Assembly: GCA_029959195.1 (NCBI GenBank)
Contig: CP114121.1
Coordinates: 558,001-622,000 of the forward strand
Origin: Dictyophora rubrovolvata
Taxonomy: Eukaryota; Basidiomycota; Agaricomycetes; Phallales; Phallaceae
DNA: 64,000 bases
Direction: 5' to 3'
The notes below the pieces were generated by a model. It had not been told where the DNA came from and did not search any database. It saw only the letters and a program-made list of their open reading frames with translations. Positions 12,459-24,363 of this stretch are shown piece by piece. Made by a program: the position numbers and the translations under genes. Each line of letters opens with the position of its first letter. Position 1 is the first letter of the stretch.

Positions 12459-13455
12459 TCAGCCTTGTAAAGCCTTTTCACCTGTACAAACTTGTGCAAC
12501 GACTTGTCTAACCAGTTCAACCAATTCGTCCTGTCTAAAGGGTGACTCTGGGCTCGTAGGAACATGCATGAAGAGCGACTTGGACCGTTTGATGTTGTCG
12601 TTGTCAGGTGTTTTCTCGAAAAGAGGACGCTGAGATTCTGCCAAAGATCCATAGCATATAAAGTCACATAAGTAATGACCCGCGTCTGTGGAAGCTTGTA
12701 CTCTCTGAAAGAGCGTTATTACAAAGCCCAGGCAAGAAAGGGGCAAAAAATCGCTCACAGCTTCTCCAGAACCTTTTAATCCGGCAAGAACGGAGTTCAC
12801 ATCAACTTCAGTCTGAAGCTCTTCAGGGAATACCTCATAACCAACTCCGAAACCTCTTTCTTGCTCGTTATCCGCGAACTTTGCACCTGAACCAAGTCTT
12901 TTCCGCTCAAACAACTCTGCTTCTGAAACGGTTTTCGCTGAGGCCTGATTTTGGGGTATAATGGGGGCATATTCTCCACGTACGTCTGGAGCGAAGTATC
13001 CATATTTGTGACCGACTTGTTCTAGGTCGGCTGCACCGTTTGAACCGGCCCCTACGTGAAGTATCAAATCGTAGCCAGATTCTGGGGGAGTTGCAAAGTT
13101 GTCTGGAGGTGGCATCGGTTCTGACGGGTCTATTATTTCGGTTGCCTCGGCTAGTGTAGGAAGCCGGGGCGGACGAGCATGGATGAGAGGAACGAGTTTG
13201 AGAACCGACTCATAGGCAACACAAATAGGACCGAGAGCAGTTATGTAAATTTTTGCTCCTGACTGCGTTTGGATTACTGTGTTGTGAAGTGGTTTGGTGC
13301 AGCCCCAAGAAGGATTGGTTACTACTTTCAAAAATGGCTAATTGTAACCATGTGTTAGAGGTGACCAAGAAATCAAAGAAACAACTCACGCCATAACCAG
13401 TCAATAAAACATGATACGTTCGTGGCGAGTCTGGTGGTGGTGGTGGCGGTGGCAT
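12459..13455 (-). CDS. Pyroglutamyl peptidase I (peptidase family C15)
   Basis: Exons 13455-13390, 13337-12759 and 12704-12459 give 296 aa. The enzyme removes N-terminal pyroglutamate from peptides, usually in the cytosol. Family marks seen: VLLTGYG joined by the first intron to PFLKV (the GFGPF motif of the family), LHVGAGS in the middle, and AGHYLCDFICYGSL in exon 3, which holds the expected nucleophile Cys (about 228) and is followed by MHVP with the catalytic His (about 262). The start is the Met before a run of seven prolines. Longer than the bacterial enzyme (about 215 aa) through an insert between about residues 125 and 200. It is divergent from the WD40 gene, with 358 bp between the starts. 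Confidence 0.88.
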
Positions 13456-13813
13456 ACTAAAAAAACAGACATTCCGAGTCGGTCGTGCGGAGCTGAAATC
13501 GATGAGCGTGACTGTCACGGTACTAGAAGGCGCGATCAGTCACAAACCCGGGAGTATCTTTGGAGTATCTCGGACGCATTTAATTCGCATTCTCAGCATT
13601 TTAGAGGTGAAAACATGTGCATTATTCCTGAGCGAGAAACTGTGAACAGAGTTACTTTCCTACAACATTTCTCGAGAATAACTAATTACGTAAAAGACAA
13701 TCGCGTAAGTTGCCGGAGAAAAAGAAGCTCTGGCCGGCTAGTCGGCTGGTCAACGTGGGTATGTTCATCGCATTTGGTTGTATAAGCCATATCCCAATCT
13801 CAGTCCCAATTTC
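13456..13813. promoter_or_regulatory. Shared divergent promoter region
   Basis: 358 bp separate the ATGs of the pyroglutamyl peptidase (-) and WD40 (+) genes. I see no clear TATA box; both may use a bidirectional promoter. Confidence 0.5.
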
Positions 13814-16424
13814 ATGGACGAGGATATTCAATTCGTCCAGTGGTCCTTCAACAAAAGTCTCAAACGAAAAAAACCTCCAGAAGTTATTACTCTTGAATCA
13901 GACGACTCGGATATCGAATGCATTAGTACGGTAGACTGTTACTAGTTTTGTCAGACATACTTTACTAACGCCGTCAACCTTACTTTCCAGATGTGATACG
14001 CCCCAAGATTAAAAATAAGCTCCAAAAAACAAATGGAGTCCCATCTTCTAAGAAAGTATGTTACATTCCAAATTGGCAACAGATGTGTTTGGCTTACCTC
14101 AACACCAGATACGGACAACACCATTCGACTCCAAATCGCGATCAGATCCCAAAACTGAACCCTCAACATCTCGTGTAATCAAACTGGACATTGATGATGA
14201 TGAAGACTTCGAGAAGGAAACCGAGTCAGATTATGATAACATACCGGGATATGAGATGCGTCGCGAAGAGGTACGTGTTTTGAGGTCCTGTGAGAAAGGC
14301 TATCCTCATTCCGGGGCTCAAATCTATATCTTTCTTTCTCTAGTGGTATCCTCCTAGAAACGTTGTGATTGCACCAGATATAACCGCAGAAGTGGAAGCC
14401 GCTTTGAAAAAACTGTCTCTCAGTCGCGTCCAGACCCGGAGTGACCCATATCAGATACACACCCAGAAAAAATACAAATCAGTAAGCTTCTCCTTCGTTA
14501 ATAAACCAAGATACCTGCATTCTGAATTAAACAGTTTCGAGTAAGTCGCGCCTACCGATCGCGTACCGGACTTGTGCGACATCGAGGGAATGAATTCAAC
14601 ACTCCTTTAAAACATTTATACCCTCAATGTAGTTTTCGGATGGCAGATGGTACTCCCTTTTGCTTTGTCTCAAAAATCCCATTTGATATTTTTTCTTAGC
14701 GTGTACTTGGATAAGTCAAACAGGCGAACGAATTTTGGTTTCCAGCGGGACTCCGGGTGGTGGAGAAAATGGTGGGCGTAAACAACTGCTGCTGTTTTAA
14801 TACCATCTCATAAATGGTGTTTAACAGATACAGTGCGAAATTTGTACAACGAATCCAATACCCTGGCATACTTTCAAACAGGTGCGCAATGCGTCTGATC
14901 ATACTTTTTTTATTATTATCCGTTGATAGCTGGCATTTAGGGTTCGAATCTCCCGAGTTTCTACCATCTCACTATCTGAGGGGGAATGAGCCCGGAGGGG
15001 GTATGTAACATCGTATGGGCTTTTGATTCAGCTTCAAAACATATTCGTAGACGGTATTCCCGATCCAAAATACTTCGACGTCGAACGAGCATGTTTTGAT
15101 CCCAATGAGTACGCATTTCTCACATTCTCACATTCTCACATTGATAATATGTTTGTTGTTGCAGACCAAATGTATTTGTTTCCGCAGGACGAGATGGCGT
15201 CGTAACAGTCTGGAACTATGCAACTCCCAAGATCAAAAACCTGTACTCAAATACTGGCGACACTAAATTTTCATACGTCCCTGCAAGGCGTTGGGGTAGA
15301 GGTATATAGGAATGTTTTTTTCCCTCAAAAACCAACGCTCTTACCACGTTATTGAAGAAACTTACGGTGGGAACTTTGTCCACGACATCGTTTTTCGGAA
15401 AAACAGGCTAAACAACTTACGAAGCATATTTTCGGCTCCATGTCGGAGTGGGTAAGTCGCAATTGCATTAAATATAAATCTTTACAAAAAAACATCACAA
15501 TCAGAAATTTGTTCATCCATTCCTATTCATACGACGGGGATCAAACCCTCGACTATTCGCGGGAAAAGCTTTCAAACAAACAGACCAGTGTACAAACTTG
15601 CCAAATTGGAGCTACCCTGTGGGGGGACTACGCTTCCTCCGATGATCTATTCACATGCACGGAAGTGAGACGAACTTCCCCGGCTAATGTTGGTCATTAC
15701 GTGTACGACATACGTTCCGGGAAACCCAAGTACATACTGGATAATCATCAAAACGGGGAGGAATTATGTTTGAATCCAGATGGTAAATCCCCGTTTTTCT
15801 CGTACGAAAGAAATAGTAACATCCTTTTTAGGTTCGATGCTGGCGTTATTTACTCAACGCGGCAACATCCTCAGCCTGGATCTATACGACGCCCGAAGAA
15901 AAGACGGTAATTCTGTCGCACAGATCCAAGAAATCCCCTGCGAAGATGTGGAACCTGGTGTCACTCAAGCAGCATGGAGCCCTGATGGTATTTTACTGGC
16001 TGTCGCAACGAACGACCACAGGGTCCGCGTGTACGACGGTCGATTTCTGAGTTCTGGGGCGTGTGTTATGGAATTTTTCCATGCAGTGCAGAAGGAGCAA
16101 TCGTTCAGTATTACATTCATGGAATGGACAACCGAGTCTTTTGTGGGGCAGAATGTTGGTCTTGTTACGGGGAATAGCGGTGACAGTGAGTTTCTTGTTG
16201 ATTCGGTCAAGCTTCTTCTCCCACTAACAAATATCTTTAAAAAAGACAGAATCTTATTGTGGGACACAAGATATTCAAATCAGACACCAAAAGTACTTGC
16301 GCAACTATGCAGTCAAGTTTCTGTTGGTTGCTTAGGTGATCCCTATAAAAGAGAGAGACCGCTTATCATTGGGGGGCTCGACGGGTGGGTATATGCATAT
16401 GATACGTCGGGCCTTGTGTTTTGA
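13814..16424 (+). CDS. WD40-repeat protein, function unknown
   Basis: Fourteen exons join without a frame break to 625 aa: 13814-13925, 13991-14055, 14109-14270, 14344-14481, 14535-14649, 14700-14771, 14828-14881, 14941-15000, 15051-15108, 15165-15301, 15358-15451, 15505-15782, 15832-16185 and 16246-16424. The N-terminal 150 residues are charged and disordered (lysine-rich, then acidic DIDDDEDFEKE). Beta-propeller repeats follow: an AxDGxVxVWNY-type repeat in exon 10, AAWSPDGILLAVATNDHRVR in exon 13, and RILLWDTRYS in exon 14. Such proteins are scaffolds. I cannot match it to a named family; a DCAF-like or chromatin-associated role is possible but unproven. The start is the first ATG from which the exon chain stays open. 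Confidence 0.75.
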
Positions 16425-16621
16425 AAATAAAAAAAGAACTAAAAATGTCCTTTGTATTTGTTGTTGTTGTATTTGTATTAGTAGCTAGTAGTAGTAATTG
16501 CAATTTACTTCAAGTTTTGGGCGTCCACAAACACCCACTTTCGCAAAGGACCGCCGTCAGTCTCTTTCAAACTCCGCTCCATCCCAAAGTCTCCAACGTA
16601 TTGTTACTATATTTCTGTTAG

Positions 16622-18110
16622 ATGCTTGCCTCTGCTACCAGAGTGGCCTCGACACGACGGCTTGCCTCGAAAGCAAGATACTTCGCCACTGTTTCTGATG
16701 CAACTGGCTTCAAAATTGCTGCGGCTGACAATGGCCAGTCAACTGCCTCGGTTTCGTTTATTGTAAAAGCTGGTAGCAGATACGAGCCGAAACCAGGTCT
16801 TGCTCATGTATTAAGGCATTTTGGGTTTAAAGTACGTTTCTTTGCTCTTGGGGTTGGCGTTAGCGATGCTGACCGGACCCTGTAGAATACCGCTCGACGA
16901 TCCGCTTTAGGAACAGTCCGTGAATCCGAGTTATATGGAGGTGTTCTATCCACATCCTTATCTCGCGAGTATGTAGCATATACCACAGAATTCCTCCGAG
17001 GGGACGAGTGAGCATTTTCCCCATCTATATCAAGAAAACGGCTAAAACCTTTTTGAATTACAGAGAGTTCTTCGTGGATGTATTATCCCATGTTTTAACG
17101 ACAACTCGTTTTACGCGCTACGAGCTAGAGGAATCCGTTCTTCCCATTGCTCAAGCTGAGGCCATCGAAGCCAAAGCTGATCCCTCCGTCCACGCGCTCG
17201 AATTAGCACATGCCATTGCGTTCCGTTCTGGTTTGGGCGAATCGCTTTTCGCCCAGCCTCATTCAAATATCACTGCCGATGATGTTGCTGAGTATGCAAA
17301 GAACGTGCTCGGAAAGGGAAATGTCATCATCCTAGGCACCGGCATTTCGCAGGAGAAACTTTCTCAGCTTGTTGAGAAACATCTTGCATCCGCTCCGAGG
17401 GCCAGTGTAACAGACTCTCAAACGACCAAATACTATGGGGGTGAAACCCGTGTTTCATTTTCAGAACAAGGTCAACACGGTCCTCATACGGTCTTTGTTG
17501 GGTACGGATTGCCTGGACAGCCCACAGCCGAGCTTTCCGTCCTTTATCATCACCTTTCCACCACTCCATCACTAAAGTGGTCGACAAGCTCTTCTCCACT
17601 AGCATCTGGACTTCCAAGTGGTGCTTCTGCGCGGCCTGTGTTACTACAGTATTCCGACGCTTCTCTTTTCGGTATCCTGATCCAAGGAGAGACACCTGGG
17701 GATGTGACGGAAGCTGGCAAGACTGTCGCTCAAGTCTTCAATAATATCCCGTTAAAAGAAGAGGATTTGAAACGTGCAACTGCTAAAGCCAAGTTTGCTG
17801 CTGCCAGCGAACAGGATACTCGCGCTGGTCGGCTTGTGTCGATTACTACTGTATGTCTGCCTTGAACATTTGCTGGAGCCTCGAACTAAGCCGATTCTTT
17901 CCAGCCCTGGGTTAACCAGCTCTCCAGTTCTTCCGAAAAACTTACAGCAGCATCTGTCAACAAGGTATGTACTAAACAACTTTCATACCATAACTCACAA
18001 CTAAATTTTTATCTCTTCAGGTCCTCTCTGACATGAGGAAGACCAAGTCGACCTTCGTCGCAGTTGGTGACATATACCGCTTACCACACCCTGATCAGTT
18101 GGGTCTTTGA
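16622..18110 (+). CDS. QCR2: Ubiquinol-cytochrome c reductase core protein 2 (complex III)
   Basis: Exons 16622-16831, 16886-17007, 17064-17850, 17905-17964 and 18021-18110 give 422 aa. The first 25 residues (MLASATRVASTRRLASKAR) are a basic amphipathic mitochondrial presequence. The body matches the M16-like core 2 subunit: SFIVKAGSRYEPKPGLAHVL, then an ELYGGVLSTSLSRE stretch, with no HxxEH zinc motif. This is expected, since core 2 has lost protease activity. The C-terminal half carries the VFVGYGLP segment and ends in FVAVGDIYRLPHPDQLGL, as in fungal Qcr2. It supports assembly of the bc1 complex in the inner membrane. It follows the WD40 gene on the same strand after 197 bp. Confidence 0.93.
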
Positions 18111-18478
18111 TAGATGGAATTTGTTTACATATACATATACTACTGAATACTCGATACAAAATTTCCCCAGCGTAGATATGACCAACTGGATAAATTTTCG
18201 TTGCCATCAAAGACTTTGATAGAAACAGTTTAAATTTAAGAACTTGGAAAGAAACGCATTTTACTTGATGAGTTTGGTAGACAGAAAAGACTTCCGTCGC
18301 AGGTACGGATTCGAGGTGTCTACCAGGTGATGGAGTGCGCTGATTGGTTCCATCGCGGAAGCAAAAATGATATTCTCACGGTCTGGTCCGTGTCAGTTGT
18401 CGTGGCCAGCCGGTCCTCTCAAAAAGTATCCTCGCCTTTTGAAGAACAAGGACGAGAAGGGGAGGGATTGTACAAATA
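18111..18478. other. Intergenic, GET1 upstream region
   Basis: 368 bp between QCR2 and GET1. No gene seen and no clear TATA box. Confidence 0.6.
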
Positions 18479-19392
18479 ATGTCTCTCATCGTAACGATAC
18501 TCTTCTTTGCATTTTTTACCCAGCTTGTCAATTGGATTGGCAAGAGCGTATTGCTCAATCTCGTATGTGCTGTTTTGGTAAACGGCTTAATAACCGACCA
18601 ACTTTTCTTGTTTCGTAGTTTTATTCGGGGCACAGCTATATGTTTGATAAGAGGAATGTTCAACGGCATCGTCAGCTACAGAAGGACATTCTTGCGACAA
18701 AGCAAGAATTACTGCAGACGTCAGCTCAAGATCAATTTGCCAAATGGGCCAAGCTCAGACGCAAAGTGGATAAAGGACTGGAAGATTTAGAAAAGTCCAG
18801 TAAGAGAGAAATGGCTATTTATGTTTACCAACACAGGGCTTATGTGTTTATGACAACAGATAATGTACTCTCAGCTTCGAAAACTTCCTATAGCAGAAAG
18901 TTCAACGTAATCCTATGGTGTCTCACGTCTGGAGCCCAGTATGGGATAGGATGGTGGTATGGCAAGAAAGCCGTGTTTTACGTTCCTCCTGGCTGGTTTG
19001 GTCCTCTACAGTGGTGGCTGGCTCTTCCTTTCGCTCCGCTAGGTAAGAAGCCATCATTTCACCTAGTTCACCGTATCATCTCTTAATAATGTCCTTCTCA
19101 AGGTGCCGTTAGTGTTGGTGTCTGGCAAATGGCATGTTCAAGAGTCTTACGAATCCTCGAAAACATCGTCAAAGACATAGCGGATCTAAGTAAGTCCACG
19201 CCGGGGGATCATGTGTTTTTTTCGTTTGCACATGTCACGGGATCTGACGTGCCTTTTTTTTCCTCCTTTTTTTTTTTGTGTTAAACCGTTCCGTCGTGAA
19301 CTATAGGGAATGCTCAGCCCGAATCGCAGCCGACGGAAAAGCCATCTCCGGATACGGATACAAAACGGGAAAGCACTCTGAAAACGGAATGA
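18479..19392 (+). CDS. GET1: GET complex subunit GET1 (WRB/CHD5 family)
   Basis: Exons 18479-18562, 18619-19042, 19103-19189 and 19307-19392 give 226 aa. Get1 with Get2 is the ER-membrane receptor that takes tail-anchored proteins from Get3. Seen: an N-terminal membrane helix ([20 protein letters not shown]), a cytosolic coiled-coil segment with the family signature [18 protein letters not shown] (about 58-75), then two membrane helices ([20 protein letters not shown]; the [14 protein letters not shown] to [11 protein letters not shown] region). The last exon adds a charged tail of about 28 residues. Length is normal for the family. The intron before the last exon holds long T tracts, so its acceptor at 19306 is the least certain join. 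Confidence 0.93.
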
Positions 19393-19868
19393 AGGAACTT
19401 TCTCCCCTCACCTTTGTTTTCTCTTATATAGGATGGATGTGGGTAGTGTATGTGTGTATGATTCAAGGCGTGCCTGAGTCTCCTAGTACCAGTCCCCTTT
19501 GCAGCAACCACTTTATTATATAGAACCCATCGATAAATATATATATTTATTATTGTATCTGTAGAATGTTTAAACGAGAAAGGAAGAGAAAACGGCCCCT
19601 GTTTCCCACTGAGAAAAGAGCTCATCCTATATGTAGATCTACGGCACCCTGCTCGTGGGCGATGGCCCCCTCCAGGAAAATCACATGTTAGTAATTTGGT
19701 CTCGCGGGTCGGTCGTGACTTTTCGGAGCACATCGTCATTGGCGGCACTCCGGTGCTCGATCAGACTCAAATTACTATAAAGCGGTCATAGTTTCTCAAG
19801 TCCCATGTCTCGTAGAACTCTTCACTTCTTCACTTGTACGACCATATATCTAATTCCCTCTCGACGTT
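19393..19868. other. Intergenic, malate synthase upstream region
   Basis: 476 bp with an AT-rich stretch (19525-19550) and a TATA-like ctataaag at 19777, about 90 bp before the malate synthase ATG. No gene seen. Confidence 0.6.
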
Positions 19869-21838
19869 ATGTCAATAAGTATTCAAGGCGTAAAGGTTAA
19901 CGTGGAGGTCCCGGGAAAAGCTCAATCAGTCATCTTGACCGAACCTGCCCTCGCATTCATCGCGGCTCTTCACCGAACCTTCGAATTAACCCGCCAGAAT
20001 CTTCTTCGAGCTCGTTTGACAACCCAACACCGACTCGATGCGGGTGCGCAGCTCGATTTTCCAGCCGAGACTAAGAACATTCGTGACGAGCCTGCATGGA
20101 CCTGCGCGCCACCCGCTCCAGGTCTCGAAGACCGACGTGTGGAGATCACTGGTCCCACGGATAGGAAGATGGTCGTGAACGCTCTTAATAGCGGCGCCAA
20201 AACGTTTATGGCTGATTTTGAAGGTAATTGCCACCATCTTCATGGACGGCTAAAGAGAAGGACTCATTATCTTTTTGTAGACTCGAACTCCCCGACGTTC
20301 GCTAATATGGTGAATGGCCAACTGAATCTGTATGATGCCATTAGACATCAAGTCGACTTTGAACAAGGCGGAAAATCATACACACTATCTCAAAACCCCG
20401 CAGTTCTCATCGTACGGTAAGCCCGGCCCGTGATCATCCACCTGCAGACCAAATTTAACCCACACTCCTTTTTTTCTCTCATTTCACCACAGTCCCCGAG
20501 GATGGCACTTGGACGAGCCTCGAATTACAGTTGATAACAGACCTGTGTCGGGAAGTATCTTTGACTTTGCACTTTACTTCTTCCACAATGCGGATGAGCT
20601 TGTCAAGCGTGGTTCTGGGCCGTATTTCTACCTTCCCAAGATAGAACATTATCTCGAGGCTCGTTTGTGGAATGATATCTTCCACTTCAGCCAGTCCTAC
20701 ATTGGCATGGCTCATGGTACTATTCGCGCTACGGTTTTGATCGAAACTTTGCCTGCAGCATTCCACATGGAAGAAATTTTGTTCGAATTGAGGCAGCACT
20801 CTGCTGGTTTGAATTGCGGAAGGTACGTGGAGAGTTGCCGTGTGTGGATATGCACTAATTGACGATCGTCGTTTAGATGGGATTACATCTTCTCCTTCAT
20901 CAAGAAGCGCAGAGCAGACCCCGGTGCTGTCATGCCTGATCGTAAGGACGTTACGATGGAAGTTGGGTTTATGGACGCATACGTGAGATTGCTCATTCAA
21001 ACATGCCACAAGTAGGTGCAACACTATGGCTTCCTTTCGGGGTACTTAACGCAATGACAGGCGCAAGGTTGCAGCTATGGGTGGAATGTCCGCTCAGATT
21101 CCCATCAAAGGAGACGAAAAGGCCAACCAAGAGGCGATGGACAAGGTCCGAGCTGATAAGTTACGAGAAGTTAGTGCCGGGCATGATGGTTAGTCGTTCG
21201 TGATAGCTTGTTATTTGGAGAAGGTATTGAAGTTTAAAAGGAACCTGGATTGCACACCCGCTAATCAACAAAATCGCCACGGATATTTTCAATGAACACA
21301 TGCTTGGTCCGAATCAATACCATGTTCGCAGAGAAGACGTTCGTGTCGCCGCTGCTGATCTCTTGAACACCAACGTTAAGGGCAAGATCACGGATGCAGG
21401 TGTGAGGTCTAACGTGTCTGCGTACGTCAGATCAGTTGAGATACAGACTTTTGACACTTTGACTAACCGCAAACCAGTGCCCTGGCCTACTCTGCCGCCT
21501 GGATCTCAGGAAACGGGTGCATTCCTCTTAACCACCTAATGGAAGATGCCGCAACAGCTGAGATTGCCCGTGTCCAATTATGGCAATGGGTCAAGTATAA
21601 CTCATTCCTGGACAGCGGTCATCCGATCACTGTAGGGTATATCGACTCCTTAGCTGAAGAAATTGTCCCCCAAGTTCCGAAGATAGTCCCAGCAGTCAAG
21701 GACGAGCAGGTCCGCGTCGCCGCTGATTATTTGAGGGCCCAAGTGCGAAAAGACTGGCCTAGCGACTTTTTGACTACTGATTTAATGCCGTATTTGGAGG
21801 CTGTGGATGGCGGGAAGTGGGTCAAGAGTGCTTTGTGA
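19869..21838 (+). CDS. Malate synthase (glyoxylate cycle)
   Basis: Seven exons (19869-20223, 20281-20416, 20493-20822, 20877-21011, 21061-21188, 21241-21421, 21478-21838) give 541 aa, the normal length for eukaryotic malate synthase A. It condenses acetyl-CoA with glyoxylate to malate and lets fungi grow on C2 compounds and fatty acids. Seen: MADFEDSNSPT (acidic metal-binding region), RPRGWHL, and the family signature [14 protein letters not shown] split by the intron at 20823-20876. Peroxisomal forms usually end in SKL or a close variant. This one ends KSAL, with Ala where the basic residue should be, so import by PTS1 is doubtful. A fungal acu-9/MLS1 counterpart by family. Confidence 0.95.
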
Positions 21839-22204
21839 GGATGAGAATGATACCGGGGAAAAAACCTGTTTATTTTTCCGTTGTCAGGAAAGGACAATGT
21901 GTTGAATGCTTGTTCCCATTCATTATGACATTTGCCGCGTAGTTATCTGAATTATAGTCGAATTGTAGCCAAGAGTTCTTACATCTACTCAGTCAAGGAT
22001 CAAACTTAGTACATGAATACGGGCGGAGACTTACATTGAGTTCAGATTAAAGCGTAAATTCGGCCCAACCCCACAATTTATAATCGCAGAGACAAGCTCG
22101 AGTCAGCTATACTTGACATTAAATGGCAATATTCGTCCGGATATAACCGTTTATTGTTTAGTATCGTGCTCGTCGTGCTAGGGCCGATGTGACATACGTG
22201 ACGC
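21839..22204. other. Intergenic
   Basis: 366 bp between malate synthase and the next gene; no exon or recognisable element. Confidence 0.6.
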
Positions 22205-23211
22205 ATGGCACTAAGCGCCGACCCAATGCAACGTTTGTTCAATGGTCGACACCCTCGTTCACAAGCAAGTTCTACATTCAGCTCCAATTCCAACTCGGAG
22301 TATTTGCCAAACAATAAACTCAAGAAACCAGAGCAGGACCGTAACGTAGAGAACAATGTCGATAGTAGAAGACAAACCCACCCCGAGTCACCGAGGACGG
22401 TCGGTCAGCCCGCATCGCGAACGTTAGCCTTAGCATCAACTAGTCTAGGATCGAGTTCATCCAATAACACATTGGCCGTCGTTCCAAGGCCTCCGCAACC
22501 CATTTCAAATACAACTGTTGGGGCACAGCAGCATGTTTATTACCGTGCACGTACTCAGCCAATTCCACTTTCCAGCGCCGGCGGACCAGCATCAATAACA
22601 CCTCGAGAAATGTATTGGGCATCACGGGCTATCCATTCTGAAACGCTGCTTGCAGCGACCACACACCATCATCGTGAAGTAAAAGAGTTGATAAGGTCTA
22701 GAGCTGTTAGTGGTCGCCCTTTGGTCCGGAATGCTTTCTGAAGTATTCTTCTTCTGTAAAGGATCAGATTTTGTCAATAACGCAAGAGCACCACTCTCGG
22801 AAAGCGAAACTGGAGTGGTTATTGGTGAGTTCTCCAATTCCCCGTTACATCACGCTTATGCAAAACTTTGGGACAGATCCTTCTAGCCACCACCATGATA
22901 CTTCTCTCAGCTTACGCCATCCACCTATCTATATATCCTCGCCATAAACCGCGCGGATGGATTAATTTTACTTTTCCGCATCACTTTACAATACCGCTTC
23001 TCTCTCCATTCGCCTCCGTGGTATGTTCTCTTCCTTCTGCCCTAGTCGACAAGCACATGGTTATTTAAATCATTTCCTCCAGGTTGAAACGGAATCGTCG
23101 GTATTTAATAATCGAATCATCATGTTAGGCCTTATCGTTACAGGTGCAGTTGCGTATGGCCTAATACGTCATCGCATGAATATGAAGCAAGGAATGCCCA
23201 AAACTAAATAA
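22205..23211 (+). CDS. Unknown protein with disordered N-terminus and two C-terminal membrane helices
   Basis: Not recognised. Exons 22205-22678, 22744-22824, 22877-23020 and 23083-23211 join in frame to 275 aa. Residues 1-130 are Ser/Asn/Pro-rich and likely disordered. TPREMYWASRAIHSETLLAA begins a more ordered, probably helical, part, followed by a charged segment (QILSITQEHHSRKAKLEWLL) leading straight into a membrane helix (ILLATTMILLSAYAIHLSIY). A loop of about 45 residues and a second helix (IIMLGLIVTGAVAYGLI) follow, then a basic tail. This hairpin layout suggests an ER or nuclear-envelope protein with a cytosolic N-terminus (inference). Reading on without the 65-nt intron at 22679 would stop at 22741, so the splice is needed for the membrane part. 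Confidence 0.65.
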
Positions 23212-24363
23212 AGACCAGTTTGCTTAATTTATTTCCATTGTACGTATACCCAGAATAATTTTGTTTATTATTTTCACCTTGAGTGGTATGGAAAAACCAG
23301 TGTGTATTTAGTAAGTCGAGTTCAATATGTATATCACCAAATCCCCAACATTGGGCGCTCGCAAATAATATCTGATATTTTTGTAAAGAGCTCGCAATCC
23401 GCTTAATGCGACAGACTTCCTTACCCAAAACTGCACCAGCTCTGGGCTGTACCCCGACTTTAATAGATGGTAAAAATTTTCTCGGCTGCCACTGACCACC
23501 CCTGTTCGTCAACCAGGAGAACGCTCTGTACGGATCAGACATCCGACTATAAGTACGCTACCTTAGACTCCGAAGAAAGTCCATCCGAAGGTTAACCTGT
23601 GGCTGGTTACCCCAATCTTTGCGGCTAACAACGTTGACATCCGCATAGCATTTTCCAATAGCACTGCCCCGGTGGCAACCTCCACCCTCCTGCAGTCGTT
23701 TCCAATCGATTTGGCTCCCGCTGATCAATGGAACTAGGACTATAATAACTCTGTTGTACTGTTTTAATATAAATTATGCCGTGTATTTCATGTCAATGTG
23801 TATGCTGCAAGGTAAACCCCAAGCAAGTCCCCTTAGTAGTGTCTCGAACAAACCTTGTAAAGAACGCATCTCATTTACTAGTGTGCCACTTGAGGCATAA
23901 AACTTATGGTCAAGATCAAGAATTTGATTTGGTATAGCACCGTCTTTTAATCTAGATTAAGTATTTGGCGTGGGTTCATAGCAAAGAGACGGCTGGTGGC
24001 GCAGTACCCCATTCCCTCCGTATGAAAGTTGTTTTGGGAGTTTGCCAGTGGCTTCCTGAACGATCCTATCTGCACGTGAAGTAAAAGTGGCCAACTGCAT
24101 TGAAGATAGGAACACCCCTATGATTTAAAAATGCCGTCCGCGCCGTTTACGCCTGGAACAGAGCGTTGCTACTTTTCCTTTTTATGGTGGAATATCGACG
24201 GGTAAATATTTAGAAAGGGATTGAAATAGGAGAGAAACATTTTGATATTGAAAGGATATTTGATGAATCTCAGGCTGGCCAATGTCAACTTGAATAATAT
24301 GGTACCTACACGGATGAAATAATATACTTTTCTCCTATATCATATGAACAATGTAATATGGTT
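23212..24363. other. Intergenic, convergent 3' ends
   Basis: About 1.15 kb between two genes that point at each other. One open frame on the - strand (23542-23204) has no recognisable motif. No repeat structure seen. Confidence 0.6.

Noticed and set aside
14934-14960. Possible tRNA B box (ggttcgaatctccc)
   Set aside because: No cloverleaf arms or A box fit around it, and it lies in an in-frame exon of the WD40 gene.
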